NCBI RefSeq assembly: GCF_000503775.1
Contig: NZ_KI629786.1
Location: 1 to 64,000, forward strand
Direction: 5' to 3'
Length of the DNA: 64,000 nt
Source: Brevibacillus panacihumi W25
GTDB taxonomy: Bacteria > Bacillota > Bacilli > Brevibacillales > Brevibacillaceae
Part shown: piece by piece, positions 7,538 through 16,631 of the stretch
Numbering within the stretch: position 1 is the stretch's first letter
How the letters are laid out: every line of letters starts with the position of its first letter
Made by a program: the position numbers and the translations under genes
Notes under the pieces: generated by a model
Database searches by the model: none
Told to the model about the DNA's origin: nothing
What the model saw: the letters and a program-made list of their open reading frames with translations, nothing else

Positions 7538-9055
7538 CTACTTTGGATTCCCTCCTCGGTACTGCTTGCTCCAATAGTGGAAAGCCTCCATGTGATCTCC
7601 AAGCATTTGTGCCACCGCCGGAGAATGGCCTCTTTTTGCAAGATGCTTTTCCGGACGAAACCGATTGAGAGAAAAGCTGTCTACGGCGTGAACCAGTTCT
7701 ACCCGCAAGCCCGCTGTCAGAGCAGCCATCTGCGCCAGTGGAGGACAAGCGAGCAACGACCAGTCCAACGAAGCAAACGCCTCTTTTCTCAGGGCGAACG
7801 GAACGGCAAGCATGGACCCCGTCCCCAAGTCCTTGCGATCGGCAACCAAGTTAAGCGCTTGACGGGCAGCGACGACGACATTTCCGGAATGCGACTCGAA
7901 AAAAGCGGATTGATCATTCAAGGCGAGATCAATTCCCTGCTGACACCCCAAGACGAAGGGATACAGATCCTGTGCAGGCAATACAAAATCAGCGTCCACG
8001 AAAAGCAGAATCTCTCCCGCTGCAAGACTGGCTCCTACTGCCCGTCCCGAATCAACCCCGAGAGGATGGGCAAATTCTACGATGACAGCCCCGCATGCAC
8101 GCGCTTTTGCAGTCGTACTGTCTTGGGATCCGTTGACTACGACGATCACTTCCAGAGGATTCAGCAGCTTCACTTCACGAATCACGGCTTCTATTGTTCT
8201 GGCTTCATTCCGTGCCGGAATGATGACAGATAGACGCGATCCCTTCTCGACTGTCTGCCTTGGCTGCACGCGTTCCGGGATAGGTTCCTGGAAAAGCTCC
8301 TCCCTTCGCCTTCCTCCGTCTGTCAGGCCGTTTCTATGGGGACGGCTGGCTGCGAAGTCCATCTGCTCCCGGATCACCGCTTTTTCAAAAAAGGAGCACT
8401 CCCCCTGGGTGGCTCCATAAAGCTGCGGATTATAGGGAAGGGTATCCCGCATCGGCTCCACCTGCTGCACCCCAATTCTCGCGCCTGTTTTCATCCATTG
8501 ATAGAGAGCGTGCGCCGGATGCTGCAAAAGCTCTGAACTGATCCGTCTAAGCGCAATTTGGGTTATGGCGTGAGGAGTCCCAAAAAGAGAGGCGGTCCCC
8601 AGGTCGGTCCTGCCAAGCAACTCATGGAAAAACAAAATCAAGCTGTCCAGGGGCATAGTCATTCTACTCCTATGGTGACGCCTGCCTTCGCATGAGAGAA
8701 GCACTTGCACCCTGCCATGAACAATCGGAAACAAGAAACGCCGCAGCTCCATGGCCGAATAGAAGCGATCTTCCCCCAGAAACAGGAGGACCGCCCCGCG
8801 GGCATGACTGGCCGCGAGCGCCCTGCCTGAAAAGGGGTTTATCTGCTGTTCCGGTTCGACAGGAACCATTCGTGTCTTGGCACGAACTGGGGTGGGAATC
8901 TCCGGTATCAGGTGACTGGCGGCGGCTACGACAATATCCTCGGAGCCAAGCTGTTGACTGACCGCCACCATTTTCTGCAGATGGTGTGTGGTGTACATCG
9001 CAGAGATGATCACAGATACGGAATGCGCCGTCCCTCCCTGTGCAGTCGTTCGCAT
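7538..9055 (-). CDS. Large two-part glycosyltransferase family 2 protein
   Basis: This 505-residue protein has two GT-A-like parts. The N-terminal half (residues 12-130, VSVIISAMYTTHHLQKMV, then LLFLGEDRFYSAMEL) resembles a GT-A nucleotide fold with no clear DxD. The C-terminal half from about residue 275 (LSVIIPARNEARTIEAVI, EVIVVVNGSQDST, ILLFVDADFVLP) is a normal GT2 domain with a DAD metal site. The first half may bind a sugar donor weakly or serve structurally (inference). The ATG lies 3 bases after the stop of the small upstream gene. It is longer than single-domain GT2 proteins (230-330 residues) but shows no frameshift. Confidence 0.85.
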   Translation of the reverse strand: MRTTAQGGTAHSVSVIISAMYTTHHLQKMVAVSQQLGSEDIVVAAASHLIPEIPTPVRAKTRMVPVEPEQQINPFSGRALAASHARGAVLLFLGEDRFYSAMELRRFLFPIVHGRVQVLLSCEGRRHHRSRMTMPLDSLILFFHELLGRTDLGTASLFGTPHAITQIALRRISSELLQHPAHALYQWMKTGARIGVQQVEPMRDTLPYNPQLYGATQGECSFFEKAVIREQMDFAASRPHRNGLTDGGRRREELFQEPIPERVQPRQTVEKGSRLSVIIPARNEARTIEAVIREVKLLNPLEVIVVVNGSQDSTTAKARACGAVIVEFAHPLGVDSGRAVGASLAAGEILLFVDADFVLPAQDLYPFVLGCQQGIDLALNDQSAFFESHSGNVVVAARQALNLVADRKDLGTGSMLAVPFALRKEAFASLDWSLLACPPLAQMAALTAGLRVELVHAVDSFSLNRFRPEKHLAKRGHSPAVAQMLGDHMEAFHYWSKQYRGGNPK

Positions 9056-9057
9056 GC

Positions 9058-9255
9058 TTAGACGACCCGTACGAAAGTGATGCGTTCTAGAGGAAAGGTA
9101 ACATTCTGCCCTCCGCCATAGCCAGGTGCACTTGCGGCTAGCAAAGTCGCTGTACTGTCAGTTACGCGGCTCAGCACGCCAGTCGTCACTTGGAGGCCTG
9201 TTGCGATTTCTACCGTCTGGCCGATATATGTTGTCAATTTTTCTTGAAAATCCAT
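9058..9255 (-). CDS. Small DUF2642-like (Sm-barrel-like) protein
   Basis: A 65-residue protein, MDFQEKLTTYIGQTVEIAT..., ending PLERITFVRVV. The pattern YIGQtVEIaT...GvLs.V.DS.a.l....GG..v.fPL..I.fV is like the small Sm-like beta barrel of DUF2642 proteins, which in Bacillus are linked to the spore coat. The preceding gene product has the same pattern, so the two are paralogues. ATG at 9255 is chosen because AAGGAGGAG lies upstream. It sits 12 bases after the first gene and 2 bases before the large glycosyltransferase gene, so all are co-transcribed. It could be the protein that is glycosylated or a structural partner; no direct evidence. Confidence 0.6.
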   Translation of the reverse strand: MDFQEKLTTYIGQTVEIATGLQVTTGVLSRVTDSTATLLAASAPGYGGGQNVTFPLERITFVRVV

Positions 9256-9270
9256 CAATTCTTCTCCTCC

Positions 9271-9582
9271 TTACAAAGCTTGCACGTAATTGATTTGGAC
9301 CAAGGGGACAATGACTTGCGTACCGCCCGGCTCGTTGATCTCGACATAGTCATCGCCTACTTCTCTCAGAACTCCGGCCAGGCTTCCCGCATCCGTCGCG
9401 ATCTCAATCGACTGATGGAGATAGCCCAGAAGCACTTTGCGAAACTCTGACTTTTCGGGCGGACATGGGGGTTCCTCAACGGGAGGCTTGGGTTTGCCGG
9501 ATCCGCCCCAGATGAGTTGCCGCAAGCCTTCAAAGTATGCTTTTATCTCCTGTTCATGGATAATCAATTTCATTCTCTTCAT
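9271..9582 (-). CDS. DUF2642-like protein with proline-rich linker
   Basis: The product has about 103 residues. An N-terminal helix (EQEIKAYFEGLRQLIWGG) is followed by a short proline- and cysteine-containing linker (KPKPPVEEPPCPPEK) and a C-terminal beta-barrel-like domain (LLGYLHQSIEIATDAGSLAGVL...VPLVQINYVQAL) that matches the neighbouring 65-residue protein. It is the first gene of the glycan operon. Three starts are possible, GTG 9585, ATG 9582 or ATG 9573; GGAG lies just before the first two, so spacing favours the third, MKLIIHEQ. The linker and lone cysteine could allow cross-linking in a coat layer (inference). Confidence 0.6.
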   Translation of the reverse strand: MKRMKLIIHEQEIKAYFEGLRQLIWGGSGKPKPPVEEPPCPPEKSEFRKVLLGYLHQSIEIATDAGSLAGVLREVGDDYVEINEPGGTQVIVPLVQINYVQAL

Positions 9583-9811
9583 CACTCCAATACATGTTTA
9601 AATCGGCGCCACCTCGTACAAGGTATACGGAAATGAGCATAGACGTGGTAAGACAAACGCATATTTTGTTGCAGATTAGTGCAACTGTCTTAAACTTTTG
9701 TTCCAAAATGAGGAAAAACGGGACATTTTCCGAGCCTATAACTCTCTAACATACGGAAATCAAGATTTTCCACTTGCATTTTAAGAGGGATCAGTTTATT
9801 GTTTTTTCGTT

Positions 9812-9830
9812 GAGAATGATTTTTATTATC
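9812..9830 (+). promoter_or_regulatory. Fur-box-like operator upstream of efeO
   Basis: GAGAATGATTTTTATTATC matches the 19-base Fur consensus GATAATGATAATCATTATC at 15 of 19 positions. It ends 41 bases before the efeO ATG, in an AT-rich promoter region, so iron-repressed control of efeOBU is likely. Base-by-base comparison by eye. Confidence 0.75.
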
Positions 9831-9871
9831 ATTATATAAGCATTCATTTATATGTTAGGGGGATTTTTTGT

Positions 9872-10750
9872 ATGAGAAAACAATGGGGTTACCCGCTGAC
9901 AGCGATTGCACTCAGCTCCTCGCTGGTATTCACAGGCTGTGGAAGCAGCGAATCGAAGACGACATCCGAGGTGAAACCAGAAGCTGCTGCCCAAACGGAG
10001 CAAAAGACTCACGCGGCTACAACTCCTGAGCTCGATGCAGCCATTGCTAATTACCATAAATGGGTGATCGAGCAGACCGATTTGTTTGTCAAAGCTACGG
10101 ATGGCTTCACACAAGCTGTGAAGGCCGGCGATATAGAAGCAGCAAAAAAACAGTACGCGCCTGCTCGCATGTACTTTGAACGAATCGAACCGATTGCTGA
10201 ATCGCTCGGTGACTTCGACCCCTGGCTCGATGCGCGTGAGGGAGACGTCCCTGCTGAGGAATGGCGCGGCTATCACCGACTGGAGAAAGCATTGTGGGAA
10301 ACGAAGTCTGTCGCCGGCCAGGAAAAGATCGCCGACCAGCTGCTCCAGGACGCGAAACAGCTGCGCGTGAAGGTGGAAAGCGTGGAAATCGATCCATTGA
10401 TGCTCGTCACCGGAGCCGTAGAACTGCTCAACGAAGTGTCTTCCAGCAAGGTAACGGGAGAGGAAGAGCGCTACTCTCACACGGATCTCTGTGACTTTGC
10501 CGCCAATGTACAGGGTGCCAACGAAATTTTCAAAGTGCTGCAGTCTTCCGTCGCGAACAAGGATCCTGAGCTGGCGAAAGAGATTGAATTGCGGTTCCAG
10601 GAGCTGGATCAGGCCTTGGCTCCCTACCAGAAAGAACAGGATTACGTTCTGTACACCGAATTGACTGAACCCGAAGTCAAAAAGCTGAGTCAGGCACTCG
10701 ATGCACTGGCAGAGCCTTTGTCTAAAATGGGCACAATTCTGGGAGGGTAA
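9872..10750 (+). CDS. efeO: Iron uptake lipoprotein EfeO (imelysin/M75 family)
   Basis: A 292-residue lipoprotein: signal peptide with lipobox VFTGC and lipidated Cys23, then a serine-, threonine- and alanine-rich linker, then an imelysin-like helical domain (residues 50-292). The family motif HxxE appears as H135-R-L-E138, a presumed metal site, and FERIEPIAESLGDFDPWLDAR is characteristic of EfeO/EfeM. It lacks the N-terminal cupredoxin domain of the proteobacterial protein, as in B. subtilis YwbM. It probably binds iron outside the membrane and hands it to EfeU. It is first in the operon and only 5 bases precede efeB. Confidence 0.93.
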   Translation: MRKQWGYPLTAIALSSSLVFTGCGSSESKTTSEVKPEAAAQTEQKTHAATTPELDAAIANYHKWVIEQTDLFVKATDGFTQAVKAGDIEAAKKQYAPARMYFERIEPIAESLGDFDPWLDAREGDVPAEEWRGYHRLEKALWETKSVAGQEKIADQLLQDAKQLRVKVESVEIDPLMLVTGAVELLNEVSSSKVTGEEERYSHTDLCDFAANVQGANEIFKVLQSSVANKDPELAKEIELRFQELDQALAPYQKEQDYVLYTELTEPEVKKLSQALDALAEPLSKMGTILGG

Positions 10751-10755
10751 AGGAA

Positions 10756-12027
10756 ATGAACCGTCAGACAGAGACGAGCGAAAAGAAACTGACGCGGCGC
10801 GACGTACTCAAAATGGCGGGGATTGGTGGAATTGGTCTTTTAGTAGGAGCGGGAGGAATGAAGACCTTTTTCCCGCAGCCTACTCAGGCTGAACCATCAG
10901 CATCCGCAGCTGCCTCGAAAGGTGACTACATTCCTTTTTATGGAAAAAATCAGGCCGGGATCATCACTCCCATGCAGGACTTCATCAGCATGGCTGCGTT
11001 CAATCTGACCACTTCTTCGCTGGCAGACGTCCGGAAGCTGTTCCAAAGCTGGACCCTTGCTTCTGCTCGTATGACAGCAGGCCAGCCCGTCGATGACGAG
11101 ATCGAAAATCCGCATCTCCCTCCTGTCGATACAGGGGAAAGCATCGGCCTCGCTCCCATGAAGCTGACGATTACGTTTGGGCTGGGTGCTTCCTTTTTTG
11201 ATGATCGTTTTGGATTGAAAAGCAAAAAACCTGCCCCGCTGGTCGATATGCCGCGCTTCAACAGTGATGAAATCAATCCAGACTGGTCCGAAGGCGATAT
11301 CGTGGTACAGGTTTGTGCCGATGATCCACAGGTAGCGTTTCACGCTATGCGAAATCTCGCGCGTATTGCCCGAGGCAAGGCCGTGCTTCACTGGATGCAG
11401 GAAGGTTTTCAGCGTACAGCATCAGCCGATCCCTCCGGCTCCACACCGCGCAATCTGCTGGGCTTCAAAGACGGCACCAACAATCCGATCGCTTCGGAGC
11501 CGAAGCTGGCGGACGAAATCGTATGGGCCAATTCCGCGGAAAGCCCGTCCTGGATGACAGGAGGCACTTACATGGCAATGCGTCGGATTCGGATGCGTAT
11601 CGAGGTCTGGGACCGCTCCTCACTGGAAGACCAGGAGGCCACATTCGGCAGACATCGCCATTCAGGAGCACCGATCGGCAAGTCTGGCGAGTTCGACGAC
11701 CTGGAGCTGGGACGCAAGGACAGCACGGGAAAGCCGCTTATCGCGCCAAACTCCCACGTCGCCCTCGCCCACATGGACGGAAAGGTGAAAATCCTGCGCC
11801 GCAGTTACTCCTACTCCAATGGCATGGATGTCAAGACAGGGCAAATCAACGCAGGTCTGCTGTTCATCTGCTTCAACCGCGATCCGCGCAAACAATTCAT
11901 TCCCATGCAGCAAAAGCTCGCATCCGCCGACAGGCTCAACGAGTACATCACACACGTCGGCAGCGGCTTGTATGCCTGCCTGCCAGGAGCCAGGGAAGGC
12001 GGCTACATCGGCGACACGCTATTTTAA
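10756..12027 (+). CDS. efeB: Deferrochelatase/DyP-type peroxidase EfeB
   Basis: The 423-residue protein has a Tat signal (TRRDVLKMAG, Arg14-Arg15) and a following hydrophobic stretch, so it is exported folded with heme. The DyP catalytic motif GFKDGTNNP is at 236-244 with Asp239 as the proton-handling residue, and the heme ligand His lies in the C-terminal part (FGRHRHSGAPIG). EfeB oxidises Fe(II) or removes iron from heme for EfeU. Length is normal. AAAGGAA precedes the ATG. Middle gene of efeOBU. Confidence 0.94.
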   Translation: MNRQTETSEKKLTRRDVLKMAGIGGIGLLVGAGGMKTFFPQPTQAEPSASAAASKGDYIPFYGKNQAGIITPMQDFISMAAFNLTTSSLADVRKLFQSWTLASARMTAGQPVDDEIENPHLPPVDTGESIGLAPMKLTITFGLGASFFDDRFGLKSKKPAPLVDMPRFNSDEINPDWSEGDIVVQVCADDPQVAFHAMRNLARIARGKAVLHWMQEGFQRTASADPSGSTPRNLLGFKDGTNNPIASEPKLADEIVWANSAESPSWMTGGTYMAMRRIRMRIEVWDRSSLEDQEATFGRHRHSGAPIGKSGEFDDLELGRKDSTGKPLIAPNSHVALAHMDGKVKILRRSYSYSNGMDVKTGQINAGLLFICFNRDPRKQFIPMQQKLASADRLNEYITHVGSGLYACLPGAREGGYIGDTLF

Positions 12028-12045
12028 ATCATCATCCGGGATGGA

Positions 12046-13836
12046 GTGAACACCTTGAAACGCTACCTGCTTTTCCTCTGCATGACGTTGATGCTCCTGT
12101 CGTCCTCTTGGCAGGTGGCAGCTGCCGCTGCCTTGCCTGCTGACCAGTTGAAGCAGTTGATCGCCTACTCCAGCGATGCCTTGATCAGCAGCGGCGACCA
12201 GAACTGGGACGAGGTCTCCCAGGCCGTAAAACAGATCCGAGAGCTGTGGGAGGCAAATGACGAGACTACTCCAGAAGCTGCCGCATTGTCCGCTGCCTTG
12301 ACAGAAGCCGAACAGGCATTGAGCGAGGCCGCAGCATCACCCGGACCTGCCGCACAGGCAATATCCAAACTCGCCAAAGCAGCCGATCTGTACGTCATCT
12401 CTCGAGAAGATGCTGCACAGCCCAAGGAAAAGGCGCATAAGCAAATCGAAGCGCTCCTCCCTGTCCTCAAAGAGAGTTCAGACGCTGTAGCAGCCCAGGA
12501 TTGGACAAGGGCCAAGGAATCCTACAACCGTTTCGTCAAAGGCTGGTACAAGGCAGAGGGACTCGTGCGCGCAGAGAATACGAGTGTCTACGGAAACATG
12601 GAAATCAAGATCAGCGGCGTGCGAATCGCCTTGAATACCGAACCCCCTGATCCCGCCAAAAGCGAAGCCAAGCTGCAGGAATTGACGCAAGCTGTGGAAG
12701 ATTACCTCTCGGGAAAGGCAGCTGCCGAATCCGGTACCTCTGCTGCTTCAGCCGACCAGCCGTCTATCTCCTCTCTCATGAAGCTGCTTGACGAAGTCCA
12801 GGCTGACATCGACAACAAGGAGGCTGACTTGGCCGCTGAGAAGATGGACACCTTCATTTCGACCTGGCCGGCAGTCGAAGGCGTCGTGATGACCAAGTCA
12901 CCCGGTACCTACAGCAGCATCGAGAACAAAATGGTTGCTGTCCCGACCCATCTGTTGTCCAATCCGCCCCGCTGGGAAAAAGCGGCTGCTCTGGTGACGG
13001 CCATGAAAGATCAGCTGGAGCCTTTTGCCGTTGTCTCCTCCTACACCGCGTGGGATGCAGGCCTTATCTTGTTTCGTGAAGGGCTGGAGGCGATCCTGAT
13101 TATTCTCGCTCTTCTCGCCTTCTTGCAAAAATCAGGGCATGCAGACAAACGCAAATGGATCTGGTCAGGAGCGGCGATTGGACTTGTGGCCTCCGTCATC
13201 CTGGCCGTCATTTTGAGCATCGTGTTGTCCAATCTGTCCACCGGCAGCTCGCGAGAATTGATGGAAGGCATTACCGGGCTCGTCGCTGTCCTGTTCATGC
13301 TGACGATTGGCGCCTGGCTGCATAGAAAATCCAATCTGCAATCCTGGAACCGCTACGTGGAACGGGCCATCGGCCAATCACTGGCAAAAGGGACCCTTTG
13401 GTCGCTTGGCTTGACTGCCTTTCTGGCAGTCGCCCGCGAAGGAGCCGAGACGATTATTTTCTACTTTGGCATGGCCGCTTCCATCAGCATGACAGAGCTG
13501 CTTACCGGCATTGCATCCGCCCTCATCCTGCTTGCGGTCATTGGCTATGCTTTTATGAAGCTGAGCAGCCGTATCCCTGTTCGACCATTCTTTTTCATTG
13601 CCAGCATGTTGCTCTACTATATGGCCATCAAATTTATCGGGGCGAGCATTCATTCCCTGCAAGTGACGGGTATGCTGCCTGTACACAGCTCAGAATCTCT
13701 CTTTCATGTGCCGGATCTCGGTGTGTATGCGAACTGGGAGACGACTGTGCCACAGCTTGCCGTGCTGCTGATTGTGCTGCTCAACCTGTTGCTGAATGGA
13801 CGGAAGAAATCTGGCAAAGTGCTTGCCTCTCAATAA
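12046..13836 (+). CDS. efeU: Ferrous iron permease EfeU with a repeated extracytoplasmic domain
   Basis: The C-terminal 260 residues form an FTR1-type permease with about seven membrane segments and both iron-binding motifs: REGLEAIL at about 344 and REGAETII at about 464. Before them is a signal peptide and roughly 300 exported residues, absent from short EfeU proteins. Within this region two segments look like repeats (W-x-x-A-EGLV...VYGNMEIK and W-x-x-VEGVV...TYSSIENK). The GTG at 12046 and a TTG at 12055 are both possible; GGAGTGA suits the TTG. The gene follows efeB by 18 bases and ends at a strong terminator. Confidence 0.92.
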   Translation: MNTLKRYLLFLCMTLMLLSSSWQVAAAAALPADQLKQLIAYSSDALISSGDQNWDEVSQAVKQIRELWEANDETTPEAAALSAALTEAEQALSEAAASPGPAAQAISKLAKAADLYVISREDAAQPKEKAHKQIEALLPVLKESSDAVAAQDWTRAKESYNRFVKGWYKAEGLVRAENTSVYGNMEIKISGVRIALNTEPPDPAKSEAKLQELTQAVEDYLSGKAAAESGTSAASADQPSISSLMKLLDEVQADIDNKEADLAAEKMDTFISTWPAVEGVVMTKSPGTYSSIENKMVAVPTHLLSNPPRWEKAAALVTAMKDQLEPFAVVSSYTAWDAGLILFREGLEAILIILALLAFLQKSGHADKRKWIWSGAAIGLVASVILAVILSIVLSNLSTGSSRELMEGITGLVAVLFMLTIGAWLHRKSNLQSWNRYVERAIGQSLAKGTLWSLGLTAFLAVAREGAETIIFYFGMAASISMTELLTGIASALILLAVIGYAFMKLSSRIPVRPFFFIASMLLYYMAIKFIGASIHSLQVTGMLPVHSSESLFHVPDLGVYANWETTVPQLAVLLIVLLNLLLNGRKKSGKVLASQ

Positions 13837-13838
13837 GG

Positions 13839-13871
13839 AAAACCCCGATCCTCCTGATGGATCGGGGTTTT
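13839..13871. terminator. Bidirectional terminator after efeU
   Basis: AAAACCCCGATCC (13839-13851) pairs perfectly with GGATCGGGGTTTT (13859-13871) across a 7-base loop, with T- and A-runs at both ends. It lies between the convergent efeU and Ig-like genes and can stop both. Confidence 0.9.
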
Positions 13872-13874
13872 CGC

Positions 13875-14156
13875 TTATTTCGTCACTGTCACATAAATCG
13901 TAACGGTTTTTCCTTGATACTCTGCAATGATTTCCACTTCACCCGAAGAAATAGCCGTAATGACACCGTCTTTCACGACAGCAATCCCTTCGTCACTGGA
14001 AGTCCACTTGGCCTCGTCAGACACATCGGCTTTGGTCCGATCATTGTATAACGCATTCAAGGTAATGGACTGTTCATTATCCACAGACAACTTCACAAAA
14101 TTTTTGTTTGATGAAAGGAGCTCCAGGATTCTTTCCTCGATCACGGAGATGCTCAT
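13875..14156 (-). CDS. Small protein with bacterial Ig-like (Big_2) domain
   Basis: About 93 residues from the ATG at 14156. Residues 28-92 (TLNALYNDRTKADVSDEAKW, TSSDEGIAVVKDGVITAISSGEVEII) follow the Big_2 pattern of a surface beta-sandwich; the SSD...V.dG.ItA...G...I core is clear. No signal peptide is seen. The frame stays open to 14255, overlapping the stop of the upstream gene, but that stretch is a terminator hairpin, so the later start is preferred; its ribosome site is weak. An uncharacterised protein; cell location unclear. Confidence 0.55.
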   Translation of the reverse strand: MSISVIEERILELLSSNKNFVKLSVDNEQSITLNALYNDRTKADVSDEAKWTSSDEGIAVVKDGVITAISSGEVEIIAEYQGKTVTIYVTVTK

Positions 14157-14191
14157 CGAAACCTGCTTGCCTGTAATCACGGTCACAAAAG

Positions 14192-14235
14192 AAAAAGACC
14201 CATATGTCAGTTCTACAAACCTGACATGCGGGTCT
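14192..14235 (-). terminator. Terminator of the molybdenum hydroxylase operon
   Basis: On the minus strand AGACCCGCATGTCAG (14235-14221) pairs with CTGACATATGGGTCT (14210-14196), with a two-base internal mismatch, and is followed by TTTTT (14196-14192). It begins 16 bases past the coxL-type stop codon. Confidence 0.88.
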
Positions 14236-14251
14236 ATAAACAATAGTCGCA

Positions 14252-16627
14252 TCATTTGGGCATGATTACTTCTTCGCTTTGTGCATCTTGCAGCAAATCA
14301 AACACCCGATTCGGGCTGACCGGCAGACGATCAATCTTCACATGAAAGGGAGCCAGCGCATCCACGACGGCGTTGGCAATCGCGGCAGGAGTAGAAATGG
14401 CTCCACTCTCGCCCACACCTTTTACCCCCAGCGGGTTGCGGGTTGAGTAATATTCCTGTTCGCCCTGCACCGCGACAGGCACCTCCATCGAGGTCGGCAG
14501 CAGATAATCCATATAGGTTCCTGTCAGCAACTGCCCGTTCTCATTGTGGACGACCTCCTCGTACAGAGCTGTTCCGATCCCCTGCGCGAATCCGCCCTGC
14601 ACTTGCCCCTCTACGACCATCGGATTGATGACACGTCCACTGTCATGGACGATGTAGTAATTCCTGATTTTCACAAATCCCGTCTCGATGTCCACTTCTA
14701 CCACTGCCGCATGAACCGAAGAAGAGTACGTCACGGTCGGTGGAACGAAGTAATGCGTCGCTTCCAGGCCCGGGTCCATCCCTTCCGGCACCTTGCAGCG
14801 CATTCCTGGCGTGGCTGCAGCTGCCAGTTCGGGGAAGGTGATCTTTTTCTCTGGCTGGCTGACAGCAAAAATGACCCCGTCTTGCATCGTCAATTCCTCC
14901 GGTGCGATCTCCAGTACATTGCCCGCTACAGCCAGCATTTTCTCACGCAATTTGACAGAAGCCAAATGCGCCGCGGAGCCTGCATTTACCGCACTGCGGC
15001 TGGCATACGTCCCTGCCCCGTAACCCAGAGCGACCGTATCTCCGTTTTTCACGGTGACGCGATCCAGGCTTACCCCGAAGACATCTCCGGCTACCTGGCC
15101 GAATACCGTCTCATGGCTTTGGCCTTGCGAAGAGGACCCTACGTGCAGGATCACCTGGCCGGACGGGTCAATGCTGACTTTTGCCCCCTCAAACGGCCCG
15201 ACACCCGTTCCCTCTACATTGGAAGAAAAGCCGATCCCGATGTATGTGCCTTCTTTTCTCCACTGCTCCTGATTCGCCCGGATCTCCTTGAAGCGAGACA
15301 TCTCCAAGGCCATCTCGAAGGCTTCCGGATAATTGCCGCTGTCATAGATCAACTCGCCGCCGTCTTTATAGTACATTCCTTGGCTGTACGGCATTTCTTC
15401 AGCCGGGATGATATTTTTCAGCATGACTTCCACCGGGTCCATCCCGAGTTCACGGGCGATCAAGTCGACGATGCGGTCCATGGCAAAGACCACTTCCGGT
15501 CTCCCGGCGCCGCGATACGGTACGTTGGGGGTTTTGTTCGTCAGAGCGATCCGGCAGGTCAGGTCGAATACCGGAATCTTGTACGCCCCGCGAAAATGAG
15601 CCGCGCTGTTGTAGGCGCAGGTCAGGGCAAAGTAGTTGATCGCTCCTACGTCCAGCACGAAATCATCTTTTACGCCCAGGATGGTTCCGTCCTTGGTATA
15701 GGCTACCTCCAAGTCGTGAATCTGGTCACGGGAATGACGGGCGCCGCTCATATGCTCCATCCGGTCTTCGATCCAGCGCACTGGGCGCTTCAACTGCTTG
15801 GCCAGATAGGCCAGCAGCACTTCTTCCGGATACAGGCCGCCTTTTGGCCCAAAACCGCCGCCGACATCAGGAGCAACCACGCGGATATTCTGCTCGACCA
15901 ATCCGAGCAGCTTCGCGACATAGTGGCGGATTTCAAAAGGCATCTGCGTAGAGCTCCAGATGTTGAGAAAGTCTGTGCGATTGTCATAGGAGGCCACAAC
16001 CCCGCGCGTCTCGATCGGATTGGAACCGACACGGGGAGAAGTAAAACGTCCTTTGATTACGTGATCGGCTTTGCTTACTGCCTCTTCCCAGGAACCTACG
16101 GGAAGATGGAAATAGGCTTGCATATTGTCGTCCAGGTCGTCCTGAACCAGCGGTGCGCCTTCCTTCAGCGCTTCAAAGGGATCGACCACAGCTGGCAGCG
16201 GTTCGTAGTCGATTTTTACCAGAGCAGCAGCATCCTCTGCGATATAGCGGTTCTTCGCTACGATGCAAACGACATTTTGCCCTACATATTTGACCTTTCC
16301 CGTCGCCAGAACAGGCTCGACATTATGCTTCATGATCGGCTTGATCTGATCTTCGATATGCTTCGGCAGGCGACAGTGCGACTCCATCTCGGACATGAGA
16401 CCCACTTTTCCCACCAGATCCTCACCGGTAATGACTGCATAGACATCATCCATGGCCAGCGCTGCGGATCTGTCGATGCTTTTAATCCGGGCATGGGCAT
16501 ACGTGCTGCGGATGAATGCCGCTTCCGCCATATTGTCCAACCGGATATCGGCTACGTACTGTCCGGTCCCTGTCACAAAACGATGATCTTCTTTCCGTCG
16601 AAAGCTTTGCCCAATCAGGTTCGCCAT
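14252..16627 (-). CDS. Molybdenum hydroxylase large subunit (CoxL/xanthine dehydrogenase family)
   Basis: A 791-residue molybdopterin-cytosine/guanine-type subunit: [24 protein letters not shown] at the start, [13 protein letters not shown] in the first Mo-pterin domain, [13 protein letters not shown], and the conserved end [23 protein letters not shown] containing the catalytic Glu region. It is close to the CO dehydrogenase/aldehyde-oxidase branch, but the AYXCSFR active loop of true CO dehydrogenase is not seen (PYRGAGRPE instead), so an aromatic or purine substrate is more likely. ATG 16627 is chosen: AAGGAGGT lies 7 bases upstream. It lies 4 bases past coxS, last gene of the coxGMSL-type operon. 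Confidence 0.9.
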   Translation of the reverse strand: MANLIGQSFRRKEDHRFVTGTGQYVADIRLDNMAEAAFIRSTYAHARIKSIDRSAALAMDDVYAVITGEDLVGKVGLMSEMESHCRLPKHIEDQIKPIMKHNVEPVLATGKVKYVGQNVVCIVAKNRYIAEDAAALVKIDYEPLPAVVDPFEALKEGAPLVQDDLDDNMQAYFHLPVGSWEEAVSKADHVIKGRFTSPRVGSNPIETRGVVASYDNRTDFLNIWSSTQMPFEIRHYVAKLLGLVEQNIRVVAPDVGGGFGPKGGLYPEEVLLAYLAKQLKRPVRWIEDRMEHMSGARHSRDQIHDLEVAYTKDGTILGVKDDFVLDVGAINYFALTCAYNSAAHFRGAYKIPVFDLTCRIALTNKTPNVPYRGAGRPEVVFAMDRIVDLIARELGMDPVEVMLKNIIPAEEMPYSQGMYYKDGGELIYDSGNYPEAFEMALEMSRFKEIRANQEQWRKEGTYIGIGFSSNVEGTGVGPFEGAKVSIDPSGQVILHVGSSSQGQSHETVFGQVAGDVFGVSLDRVTVKNGDTVALGYGAGTYASRSAVNAGSAAHLASVKLREKMLAVAGNVLEIAPEELTMQDGVIFAVSQPEKKITFPELAAAATPGMRCKVPEGMDPGLEATHYFVPPTVTYSSSVHAAVVEVDIETGFVKIRNYYIVHDSGRVINPMVVEGQVQGGFAQGIGTALYEEVVHNENGQLLTGTYMDYLLPTSMEVPVAVQGEQEYYSTRNPLGVKGVGESGAISTPAAIANAVVDALAPFHVKIDRLPVSPNRVFDLLQDAQSEEVIMPK

Positions 16628-16631
16628 GGAT

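Noticed and set aside
7007..8233. 408-codon open frame on the plus strand
   Set aside because: Shadow of two glycosyltransferase genes on the opposite strand.
9586..9811. Sigma-K or sigma-E promoter for the glycan operon
   Set aside because: A CGTATACCTT-like sequence is present on the minus strand, but it does not match the sporulation consensus well enough to claim.
14157..14255. Upstream part of the Ig-like open frame
   Set aside because: It consists of the stop-overlap and terminator hairpin of the previous operon; the Big_2 domain begins later.
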